A DNA stretch of 64,000 bases from contig NZ_FOLP01000013.1 in assembly GCF_900112425.1 (NCBI RefSeq), forward strand, positions 124,001 through 188,000, read 5' to 3'. A program made the position numbers and the translations under genes. Numbering within the stretch: position 1 is the stretch's first letter; every line of letters begins with the position of its first letter. This document shows, one piece after another, positions 36,655 through 44,231 of this stretch. The DNA comes from Variovorax sp. OK212. GTDB lineage: Bacteria > Pseudomonadota > Gammaproteobacteria > Burkholderiales > Burkholderiaceae_C. The notes under the pieces are model-generated. The model was not told the origin of the DNA. It searched no databases and worked only from the letters and a program-made list of their open reading frames with translations.

Positions 36655-37812
36655 TCAGAACGCGTGGCGAATGCCGAAGTCGTAGCCCGTGGACGAGCGC
36701 GGCAGGCCGGTGTAGCCCACGCCCGCGCTGCCGTAGCCGGTGGTGCTGGCCGACACCAGGCTGCCCGTGTAGTTGGCGTCGTTGCGGTTGTTCACGCGCG
36801 CCACCGTGGCGTACAGCGCCGTGCGCTTGGACAGGTTGTGCACGTAGCCGATGGCCAGCTTCTGCGCGCGCGGGTCTTCGCCCGTGATGCCGGCCGCGCC
36901 TTCGTTGTAGCGAACCACCGAGTACGACGCACGGATCAGGCCCGCGCCCACCGGCACCGTTGCGCCGAACAGGTAGCCGTTGTAGCTGTCGTGCGTGTTG
37001 CTCAGCGCCGTGTTGAACTTGTTCTTCACGTTCGACAGTTCACCGAACAGCTTGACCGGGCCGAAGTCGTACGACGCACCGAGGTTGATGGTCTGCACCT
37101 TGCGCTCCAGCGTGGTGGTGTCCGCCGCCACGTTCTGGCCCACGGCCAGCGCCACGTCCAGTGGGCCGTTGGCGTAGCCGAAGCGCCCGCCGACGTAGCG
37201 GCCCGCGCTGCTGCTGGTGGCCGCCGTGGTGCTGGTCGCGTCGGTGCTGGTGTTCTCGTGGAAGCTGTACTGCAGCTGGCCGTAGAAGCCGCCCAGGTTC
37301 GGCGGCAGGAAGTAGCCCACCGCGTTGCTGGCGCGCACGTAGTTGGCGTTGTTCAGGCCGGTGCTGCCGCTGACGGTATTGATCACGCTGGAGCCCGAAC
37401 CGTTGGTGCCGAACGGGTCGAACACGGTGTCGTTCCAGAAGGTGGCGGTGTAGTCGCGGCCCAGGCGCAGTTCGCCGAAGTTGCCCGACAGGCTCACGGT
37501 GGAGCGGCGGCTGAAGGTGCTGATGCCGGTGGCGCCGTCGTCGTTGGTGATGGGGGCTTCGAGCCAGAAGCTCGCAGCCAGGCCGCCGCCCAAGTCTTCG
37601 GTGCCGCGAAAGCCGATGCGGCTGGAGTTGTAGCCGGAGTTGCTCAGGCTCGTCTTGCTTTGCTTGATCGACGCGCCCGTGGTCGCGTCGCGCGAGGTGG
37701 CCGACTGGTAGGTCACGCCGGCGTCGACGACACCGAACAGCGTGACGGACGATTGGGCAGAAGCCAGGCCGCAGACGGCCAGGGCAGCGAATGCCGTGAG
37801 GGTTTTCTTCAT
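36655..37812 (-). CDS. General porin of the betaproteobacterial type (Omp32/OmpC-like)
   Basis: A 385-residue trimeric outer-membrane porin. Signal peptide MKKTLTAFAALAVCGLASAQ, then SSVTLFGVVDAGVTYQS, the hallmark start of this family, SRIGFRGTEDLGGGL, LGRDYTATFWNDTVFDPFG (constriction loop L3 region), and the C-terminal strand TGYDFGIRHAF ending in Phe as needed for Bam assembly. Length is normal. The divergent gap to the next gene (231 bp) holds a CCAAAT/ATTTGG inverted repeat, which may act in its control. Confidence 0.93.
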   Translation of the reverse strand: MKKTLTAFAALAVCGLASAQSSVTLFGVVDAGVTYQSATSRDATTGASIKQSKTSLSNSGYNSSRIGFRGTEDLGGGLAASFWLEAPITNDDGATGISTFSRRSTVSLSGNFGELRLGRDYTATFWNDTVFDPFGTNGSGSSVINTVSGSTGLNNANYVRASNAVGYFLPPNLGGFYGQLQYSFHENTSTDATSTTAATSSSAGRYVGGRFGYANGPLDVALAVGQNVAADTTTLERKVQTINLGASYDFGPVKLFGELSNVKNKFNTALSNTHDSYNGYLFGATVPVGAGLIRASYSVVRYNEGAAGITGEDPRAQKLAIGYVHNLSKRTALYATVARVNNRNDANYTGSLVSASTTGYGSAGVGYTGLPRSSTGYDFGIRHAF

Positions 37813-37879
37813 TCAGGTTTCTCCAGTTTCAGGTCTGATGCGGCCGCTCGGTATCGACCGGCTGTACGCATGGTTTCGT

Positions 37880-37899
37880 CCAAATCTGGAGGAATTTGG
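37880..37899. promoter_or_regulatory. Inverted repeat CCAAAT-N8-ATTTGG in the porin upstream region
   Basis: Perfect 6-bp arms with an 8-bp spacer, 68 bp upstream of the porin ATG. The left arm with its flank (GTCCAAAT) is shared with three other upstream regions in this window (near 19813, 22572 and, less exactly, 37985), so it may be a common regulator site. Confidence 0.45.
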
Positions 37900-38043
37900 T
37901 AGATCCGTTTTCTGCGCCATCGACTGTTGTGCGCGCACGTCAAACGCGTTCGCATCGCATGCAGAAGCCCCATTCATCGGTCCTTCAAATTTCTCCCAAT
38001 TCAGCTGAAAAGATCCGGGCATGACGAAGCTGGAGACTCCAAG

Positions 38044-39156
38044 GTGAAGCGTTCGAGAACACTGATGGCGGCGATGTGCGGTGCGTTGGCCATCGCATGC
38101 GCCAGCACGAGCATGGCGATGGTTCACTCCACGTCGGTGCTGGCGGCGGGCATGTTCGTGGACTACAAGGCGCGTGCACAGACGCCATCGCACACGCCAT
38201 CGCAGACAGGCGCGAATGCCCACGCATCGAACACGCAGCCCTGGTGGTCCGGCTTCGAGGACGTTGCGATGAACCGGCTGATGGCCGCATCGCAAGGCAG
38301 CGCCGGGTCGGGCGTGGCCGCCGCCTACATCGCGCTCAAGGTGAAGACGCTCGAGCTCCTCTACCTGGAGAACACGCGCGCCGCGGTGCAGCGGCAAACC
38401 GCCCTCCTGCAAGGCAGCACGCTGCCGCACGACGACTTCGCAAAGCAGCTCGCCGCGCGGCGGGCCGCCGCGAGCGCCAACATCGGCAAGCTGAAGGCAC
38501 AGCGCGCGAGCTACATCGGCTACCTTGCCGCGCAATGCCACATGAGCGAAGCGGCCATGAACGAGCTGCTGGCCGATGCGCTGCAGGACAAGTCCTTGCC
38601 CCGCTTCGCCGCCGACGTGCCGCGCGAGCTGCCGATGGCGGTGCTGTCGAACCGCAGCGACATCCACCTGGCCGCGGCGCTGTACGACGCGGACTCCGAG
38701 GCCATGCCCGCCGGCGTGATCGATGCGGCCGCTGCAACCGATGCGGCCGATGCGGCCGGCGAGCAGCAGGCCATCGACATGCCCGGCAAGCCGCTCTACG
38801 CGCAGGCCGTGGCGCAGGCGCGCGACCAGGTCGCCACCGCGCTGCAGCGCCTGCAGGCGCAGAGCGAGATCGCCAACATCGCGTATGCGCGCGTGATGAA
38901 CGCGCGCGCCGAATTCGAACAGTCGAAGTCGCGCCGCGACCGCGCGCAGATTTCCGAAGTGCAGCTGATGGAAGACTTCCAGGGCCTGCTGCTCGACCTG
39001 CACGTGCTGGCGGCGGCCAACGGCGAGCTCGCGCTGGCGTGGGTCGTCTTCATGGGAAGCATCGGCAACGACACCTCCGTCGATGCGGTGGCGAACTCAT
39101 CGAACACGCCGTTGCCGTTTCTGCACAAAGTCTCCCGAAAGTTGCGCAATCCTTGA
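38044..39156 (+). CDS. Shortened TolC/NodT-like outer-membrane efflux protein
   Basis: A 370-residue protein resembling the outer-membrane factor family, usually 450-500 residues. Matches: WWSGFEDVAMNRLMAAS (the W-W-x-x-F-x-D-x-x-L start), a long helical part (AYIALKVKTLELLYLENTRA), the central RELPMAVLSNRSDIHLAAAL, corresponding to LPxxLLxRRPDIxxAE, and a final helical part ending LALAWVVFMGSIG. The beta-strand segments of each repeat seem missing or eroded. Start GTG 38044 follows a GGAG site; the frame is open upstream. No RND or MFP pump gene is near. It may be a relic or a helical protein with a new use. Confidence 0.65.
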   Translation: MKRSRTLMAAMCGALAIACASTSMAMVHSTSVLAAGMFVDYKARAQTPSHTPSQTGANAHASNTQPWWSGFEDVAMNRLMAASQGSAGSGVAAAYIALKVKTLELLYLENTRAAVQRQTALLQGSTLPHDDFAKQLAARRAAASANIGKLKAQRASYIGYLAAQCHMSEAAMNELLADALQDKSLPRFAADVPRELPMAVLSNRSDIHLAAALYDADSEAMPAGVIDAAAATDAADAAGEQQAIDMPGKPLYAQAVAQARDQVATALQRLQAQSEIANIAYARVMNARAEFEQSKSRRDRAQISEVQLMEDFQGLLLDLHVLAAANGELALAWVVFMGSIGNDTSVDAVANSSNTPLPFLHKVSRKLRNP

Positions 39157-39174
39157 AGCTCGAAGGAGCCTTAC

Positions 39175-39960
39175 ATGACCACTGCCTTGCACAAAGTCCC
39201 CGTCCGCCCCGTGCTCACGCTGCCCGGCCAGGGACACCCGAAGCCGGACACCGGCGCGCTCGCGCGCCGCGTGTGCGCCATCGACAGCGAGCAGGCGAAC
39301 ACCACGGCCACCGCGCTGGGCATCCAGCAGCTCGCCGCCGCCTTCCAGCCCGCCTTCGGCCGCATGCACGTGCTCAAGGACCTGGTGATCCCGATGTACG
39401 ACGGCAGCGCCGTGCCCACGGCCCGCTTCGACGTGGCGCTGGTGTGCGAAGCCGGCGTGTACCTGTTCGAGGTGAAGGGCTGGCGCAACGCGGTGGTGTA
39501 CCGCAAGACATCGGCGCACACGGTGCCGCGCTGGTTCCTGCGCCAGCGCGGGAATTCGCTGGCACGCGAGGTGAAAGACCCCGCCTGGCAATGCGGCCGC
39601 AAGACCACGCACCTGCGCAGCCTGTTGCCGTCCGACCTGCGCGTGCAGTACTTCGTGCTGCTGCCGTTCGAGGGCGTCGAGCTCGAAGGCGTGATGCCCA
39701 CCGTCGTGATCACGCCGCAGGACCTGCCCTACATCGCGCGCGTGGCGCGCAACAACGGCCGCACCGAACAGGGCTACCCGATGCTCGACGACGCGGCCAT
39801 CGACCGCACGCTGCAGCTGCTGTCCGGCCTCCAGGGCGAGCTCACGGTGGACGACCACCTGCGCAACAGCCGGGACCGCAGCGAGCGCGGCGCACCGATG
39901 CCGGCGCGTGCCCATGCGCAGGCCAGGCCGACGCACCCGGGCCTGCTGAAGCTGCAATGA
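39175..39960 (+). CDS. NERD nuclease-related domain protein
   Basis: A 261-residue cytoplasmic protein with a NERD domain in its first half. The catalytic pattern of the PD-(D/E)XK-like fold is seen as RFDVALVCEAGVYLFEVKGW, with Asp86, Glu99 and Lys101. No helicase, kinase or zinc finger is fused, so it is a stand-alone NERD protein. NERD is predicted to be a nuclease domain in DNA processing, but single-domain members have no known role. It lies 18 bp after the TolC-like gene and 4 bp before the regulator gene, likely one operon. Confidence 0.75.
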   Translation: MTTALHKVPVRPVLTLPGQGHPKPDTGALARRVCAIDSEQANTTATALGIQQLAAAFQPAFGRMHVLKDLVIPMYDGSAVPTARFDVALVCEAGVYLFEVKGWRNAVVYRKTSAHTVPRWFLRQRGNSLAREVKDPAWQCGRKTTHLRSLLPSDLRVQYFVLLPFEGVELEGVMPTVVITPQDLPYIARVARNNGRTEQGYPMLDDAAIDRTLQLLSGLQGELTVDDHLRNSRDRSERGAPMPARAHAQARPTHPGLLKLQ

Positions 39961-39964
39961 GCCG

Positions 39965-40654
39965 ATGAGCCGGATCCTGTTGGTGGAGGAAGAGCGCGAG
40001 GCCGCGCCGGCATTGCATGACGAGCTGCGGCGCGCCGGCCACGAGATCGAGCGCATCGACGACGGCGCGGTGGCGCTGCAACGCATCCTCACCGCGCCGC
40101 CGGCGCTCACGCTGCTCGACGTGGAGCTGCCGCACGTCAGCGGCCTGCAGATCCTCGAGAAGATCCGCGCGCGCAGCGACCACCCGATCATCATGCTGAC
40201 CGCGCGTGCCGGCGAGGCCGACCGGTTGCGCGGCTTCGAGCTGGGCGCGGACGACTACGTGTGCAAGCCCTGCTCGCCGAAGGAAGTGGCGGTGCGCATC
40301 CAGGTGGTGCTGCGCCGCTATGCGCAGCGCACGCGCGTGGCGCGCCCGCAGGCGCCGGTCACCTTCGGCGCGGTGCGCGGCTGCGCGGTGCTCGACGGGC
40401 ACCACCTGCCGCTCACGCGCCGCGAGTCGCTGCTGCTGCGCGCGCTGTCGCAGGAGCCGGGGCGCGTGCTCACGCGATCGAAGCTGCTGGAGGCGGCGTT
40501 TCCGGAAGCGCTGGACGTGAACGAGCGCGCGGTCGACACGCACATCAAGAACCTGCGCAAGAAGCTCGCCACCGTCTCGGCGGCGCACGACTGGATCCGC
40601 TCCGTGTACGGCGTCGGCTTTGCGTGGGAATCGCAGGCCCGGCAGGAATCCTGA
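39965..40654 (+). CDS. Orphan OmpR-family response regulator
   Basis: A 229-residue regulator with a receiver domain (phospho-acceptor Asp52 in TLLDVELP, Lys of YVCKPCSPKE) and a C-terminal winged helix (LTRRESLLLRALSQEPGRV, RAVDTHIKNLRKKL). The first acidic pocket reads EEE where most have E/D-D-D, an uncommon change that could alter Mg2+ binding. No histidine kinase is adjacent. It follows the NERD gene by 4 bp and precedes the LptD gene by 110 bp, most of it repeats. Confidence 0.9.
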   Translation: MSRILLVEEEREAAPALHDELRRAGHEIERIDDGAVALQRILTAPPALTLLDVELPHVSGLQILEKIRARSDHPIIMLTARAGEADRLRGFELGADDYVCKPCSPKEVAVRIQVVLRRYAQRTRVARPQAPVTFGAVRGCAVLDGHHLPLTRRESLLLRALSQEPGRVLTRSKLLEAAFPEALDVNERAVDTHIKNLRKKLATVSAAHDWIRSVYGVGFAWESQARQES

Positions 40655-40658
40655 TCCG

Positions 40659-40720
40659 CGCCGCTCACTGCCGCTCACCGCCGCTCACTGTCGCCCACAG
40701 TCGCCCACAGTCGACCCTTG
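40659..40720. repeat. Tandem repeats between regulator and lptD
   Basis: CCGCTCACTG-like units (three) followed by TCGCCCACAG units (two to three) fill over half of the 110-bp gap just after the regulator stop. Confidence 0.85.
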
Positions 40721-40764
40721 CCGATCCACCGGTCCGTCGGTCCCCTCCTGGAAACCTCCCTCTC

Positions 40765-43149
40765 ATGAAATCACGCTGGCGCGGTTGGCCGCTGCCGTCG
40801 ATCGCGCTGTCGCTGTGGCTGCTGCTGCATGCGCGCACCGCGCCCGCGCAGGAAGCCTGGGTCGAGGCGCCGCTGGTGCTGCAACGCTCGCCGCAGCTGC
40901 CCGAGGCCATCGCTCCCGCCGAGCGCGGCACGCGGCCCAGCCTGGTCGACGGCAGCAAGCTCTCCGGCCGGCCCGACCTCGAGGTGGTGGTCGAGGGCGA
41001 TGCGTCGCTGCGGCGCGGCGACACGCGCATCACCGCCGACCGGCTCGAGTACCAGCCGCCGGGCGACCTCGCCACGGCCACCGGCAGCGTGCACCTGAAC
41101 CAGGCCGGCAACGTGTACGAAGGGCCCGAGCTGCACCTGAAGCTCGAGAGCTTCGAGGGCTTCTTCACCCACGTGCGCTACACGCTGCTGGCCACCGGCG
41201 CGCACGGCGAGGCCGAGCGCATCGACTTCGTCGACCCGCAGGTGTCGGTGGCGCGGCACGTCACCTACACCACCTGCCTGCGCGAGAACTACGCCGGCTG
41301 GGTGCCCGCGTGGATGCTCAGCGCCGTGACCATGACCACCGACACCGGCACCAACCTGGCCACCGCCACCGACGCGCAGATCAGCTTCCTGGGACTGACC
41401 ACGCCCGCGCTGCCGTCGGTGAGCTTTCCGCTCACCAACGCGCGCCAGAGCGGCCTGCTGCCGCCGGTGTTCGGCTTCGACAGCACCAACGGCTTCGAGT
41501 ACCTGCAGCCCTACTACTGGAACATCGCGCCCAACCGCGACGCCACGCTGTACCCGGAGATCATGAGCAACCGCGGCGTGAACCTGGGCACCGAGTTCCG
41601 CTACCTCGAGAAGGGCTACAGCGGCCAGGTGCGCGTCGACACCATGCCCAGCGACGCGCTGCGCGAGCGCAGCCGCTGGGGCCTGTGGGCCTCGCACAGC
41701 CAGCAGCTCGACCCCAAGCCCTTCGGGCTCGACTCGCTCACCACCGCGTTCAACATCAACCGCGTGAGCGACGACGACTACTGGCGCGACTTCTCGCACA
41801 CGCCCACGATGACCTCTCGCCAGCTCTCCAACGAGGCCGACCTCAACTGGACCAAGGGCGACTGGAGCGGGCAGGCGCGCACGCTGTCCTACCAGACGCT
41901 GCAGTACGCGGCCTCGCCGATCACGCCGTCGTACAACCGCGTGCCGCAGGTCACGGCCAACTACAACACCTACGACTGGCACGGCTTCGACGTGTCGGGC
42001 ACGCTGGACTACACGCGCTTCCAGGTCGACTCGGCCTACGCGCCCACGCTCAACGGCGTCAAGCAGCCCGACGGCGAGCGGCTGGTGGGCAACCTGCAGA
42101 TCAGCCGGCCGTGGGCTTCGCCGGGCGGCTACGTCATTCCCAAGCTGCTGCTGCACACCGCCTCCTACCAGCTCGCGTCGCCGCTGGCCGACGGGCGCAC
42201 CAGCGTCACCAGCGCGGTGCCGACCGTGAGCCTGGACAGCGGCCTGGTGTTCGAGCGCGACGCCAGCCTGTTCGGCCGCGCCTGGCGCCAGACGCTGGAG
42301 CCGCGCGCCTTCTACGTGCACACGCCCTACCGCGACCAGAGCCAGCTGCCGGTGTACGACTCGGCCGCCAACGACGTGAGCTTTGCCACGCTCTACACCG
42401 AGAACGCGTTCTCGGGCAACGACCGCGTGTCGGACACGAACACGCTGACCACCGGCGTGACGACGCGGCTGATCGACCCCGTGACGGGCGCCGAGTCGGC
42501 GCGCTTCGGCATCGCGCAGCGCTTTCGCTTCAGCGACCAGAACGTGACGCTGCCCGGCGGCACCGCCGTGACCGACCGCTCGGGCGACTTCATCTTCGGC
42601 GGGCAGGTGCACTGGAGCCCGAAGTGGAGCGTCGACGGCCTGGCGCAATACAACATGGACAGCGGCAAGACCACGCGCGACGCGCTCACGCTGCGCTACA
42701 CGCCCGAGCGCTACCACACGCTCACTGCGGCCTTGCGCTACCAGGCGGACAGCAGCACCACCGCGAACGACGGCACCGAAACGGTCGACTTCAACTGGCA
42801 GTGGCCGCTGAGCGAACTCACGCGCGGGGTGTTCGGCGGCAAGTCGCCCAACGACCCGGGGCGCTGGTATGCGGTGGGCCGGCTGAGCTACAGCCTGCAC
42901 GACCGCGCGATGTCCGACAGCCTGATCGGCGCGGAGTACAACGCCTGCTGCTGGGTCGGGCGCATCGTGCTGGAGCGGCTGGTGTCGGGCCGCGCCACGC
43001 CCGACACGCGGCTGATGTTCCAGCTCCAGTTCAACGGCTTCGGCAACATCGGCTCGAACCCGACGAGCACGCTGCTGCAGAACATCCAGGGCTACCAGCC
43101 GTTGAACCAGCCGACGGCCTCGCCGAGCCGGTTCACCAACTACGACTGA
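40765..43149 (+). CDS. lptD: LptD-type LPS-assembly outer-membrane protein
   Basis: A 794-residue protein of the LptD/OstA family, which inserts lipopolysaccharide into the outer leaflet. Signal peptide ends near residue 28 (TAPAQ). The periplasmic OstA domain is at about 65-200 (TADRLEYQPPGDLATATGSV, YTTC) and the barrel follows (SFPLTNARQSGLLPPVFGFD, PYYWNIAPNRDATLYPEIMS, RGVNLGTEFRYL). Cysteines are Cys171 and the pair Cys728-Cys729; there is no N-terminal Cys like Cys31 of E. coli, so only one inter-domain disulfide is possible. The usual neighbours surA, pdxA and rsmA are absent, which suggests a second copy, but a moved single copy cannot be excluded. Confidence 0.9.
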   Translation: MKSRWRGWPLPSIALSLWLLLHARTAPAQEAWVEAPLVLQRSPQLPEAIAPAERGTRPSLVDGSKLSGRPDLEVVVEGDASLRRGDTRITADRLEYQPPGDLATATGSVHLNQAGNVYEGPELHLKLESFEGFFTHVRYTLLATGAHGEAERIDFVDPQVSVARHVTYTTCLRENYAGWVPAWMLSAVTMTTDTGTNLATATDAQISFLGLTTPALPSVSFPLTNARQSGLLPPVFGFDSTNGFEYLQPYYWNIAPNRDATLYPEIMSNRGVNLGTEFRYLEKGYSGQVRVDTMPSDALRERSRWGLWASHSQQLDPKPFGLDSLTTAFNINRVSDDDYWRDFSHTPTMTSRQLSNEADLNWTKGDWSGQARTLSYQTLQYAASPITPSYNRVPQVTANYNTYDWHGFDVSGTLDYTRFQVDSAYAPTLNGVKQPDGERLVGNLQISRPWASPGGYVIPKLLLHTASYQLASPLADGRTSVTSAVPTVSLDSGLVFERDASLFGRAWRQTLEPRAFYVHTPYRDQSQLPVYDSAANDVSFATLYTENAFSGNDRVSDTNTLTTGVTTRLIDPVTGAESARFGIAQRFRFSDQNVTLPGGTAVTDRSGDFIFGGQVHWSPKWSVDGLAQYNMDSGKTTRDALTLRYTPERYHTLTAALRYQADSSTTANDGTETVDFNWQWPLSELTRGVFGGKSPNDPGRWYAVGRLSYSLHDRAMSDSLIGAEYNACCWVGRIVLERLVSGRATPDTRLMFQLQFNGFGNIGSNPTSTLLQNIQGYQPLNQPTASPSRFTNYD

Positions 43150-43182
43150 GGACCAGCGCCGGTCAACGCCGGTCAGGGCTGA

Positions 43183-44124
43183 TCAGCGCTGGTCAGCATC
43201 TTCGCTGACCAGCGCCCACAGCGCCTCGGCCACCGGCGCCATCCGGGCCTGCTGGCGATAGAGGCGGATGTCCACCGGCACGCGCCAGCCGCCCGCGCCG
43301 GCGTCCACCAGCGCGCCGCTGCGCAGGTCGTCGGCCACCAGGCTCATCGGCAGCCACGCGAGGCCGCGGCCTTCTAGCGCCATGGTGCGCAGCAGCGCGG
43401 CATGGTGGGCCGTGAAGACGACCGGCAGCGACGCGGCGAAGTCCTTGCCGAACTCGCTGTCCTTGTCCTGGATGGCGCGCATGATCCGCCCCAGCCCCGA
43501 GGCCTCGCTGTAGGCCAGCACGGCGGGTGCCGCGGCCGTGCCGAGCGCATGCAGCGGCGCGCCACCGGCGCCGGCCGCGGACACCGGCACCAGCACGTCT
43601 TCGCTCAGGCGCCGCACCGGGTACTGCGCCTCGTCGAGACGGCCCGGCGCGCCCGCATGGCCGTGGCACAGCACGAACTGCACGCGGCGCTGCAGCATCA
43701 GGTCTTCGCAGGCGTACGAGCTGTCGGACACGGTCTGGATCGGGCCCGTGCTCAGCCGGGCCTCCACGCTGCCCAGCCAGCGCGGAAAGAAGGTCAGCGA
43801 CAGCACGTGCGTGGCCGCGAAGCTCAGGCTGGCGGCGTCGAGGTCGTGCGCGGCGCGGGCCTTGATGCGCGCGGCCTCCAGGCCGGCCAGCACCTCCTGC
43901 AGCAGCGGCTGGAAGCGCTTGCCGGCCGCGGTCAGCGCGGTGGGGTGGGCGCTGCGGTCGAACAGGTCGACGCCCACCCACTCCTCGAGCGAGCGGATGT
44001 GCCGGCTGAACGCGGGCTGGGCGATGGAGCGGGCCTGCGCGGCGCGCGAGAAATTGCCGCTCTCGGCCAGGGCCAGGAAATCTTCCAGCCATTCCAGGTC
44101 GAGCGGTCGGTTGCCAGGGCCCAT
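43183..44124 (-). CDS. LysR-family transcriptional regulator
   Basis: A 313-residue LysR protein with the winged helix LEWLEDFLALAESGNFSRAAQ, ARSIAQPAFSRHIRSLEEWVG and an effector domain (GRGLAWLPMSLVADDL). The ATG at 44124 gives the standard start (GPGNRPLDLEWLEDF); the open frame further upstream covers the divergent promoter. It is divergent from the DHDPS-family gene with 107 bp between, and a GAAT-N11-ATTC box lies in the gap, so it most likely activates that operon in response to its substrate. Confidence 0.9.
   Translation of the reverse strand: MGPGNRPLDLEWLEDFLALAESGNFSRAAQARSIAQPAFSRHIRSLEEWVGVDLFDRSAHPTALTAAGKRFQPLLQEVLAGLEAARIKARAAHDLDAASLSFAATHVLSLTFFPRWLGSVEARLSTGPIQTVSDSSYACEDLMLQRRVQFVLCHGHAGAPGRLDEAQYPVRRLSEDVLVPVSAAGAGGAPLHALGTAAAPAVLAYSEASGLGRIMRAIQDKDSEFGKDFAASLPVVFTAHHAALLRTMALEGRGLAWLPMSLVADDLRSGALVDAGAGGWRVPVDIRLYRQQARMAPVAEALWALVSEDADQR
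43186..43215. terminator. Perfect hairpin between convergent lptD and lysR
   Basis: GCGCTGGTCAGC/GCTGACCAGCGC forms a perfect 12-bp stem with a 6-base loop (ATCTTC). It lies in the last codons of the lysR gene, 36 bp past the lptD stop. There is no T run on either strand. Related GGTCAGC/GGTCAAC units fill the space before it. Confidence 0.6.
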
Positions 44125-44137
44125 GCGCAGCGCGGTT

Positions 44138-44156
44138 GAATAGTTGTATGCGATTC
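44138..44156. promoter_or_regulatory. LysR-type box (T-N11-A) in the lysR/DHDPS gap
   Basis: GAAT-N11-ATTC is a dyad with the spacing typical of LysR-type recognition sites, in an AT-rich stretch 14 bp upstream of the lysR ATG and 76 bp upstream of the divergent gene. Confidence 0.6.
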
Positions 44157-44231
44157 GAGTATTGGACGGCTCGGCCCCGGCGGCAAAAGATGCACCCATT
44201 CCTGCACCTTGAACCACAACGGAGACACAGC

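Noticed and set aside
34309..37902. 1197-codon plus-strand frame opposite pilQ and the porin
   Set aside because: Low-complexity Arg/Ala/Val/His composition; spans two genes with certain identity on the minus strand.
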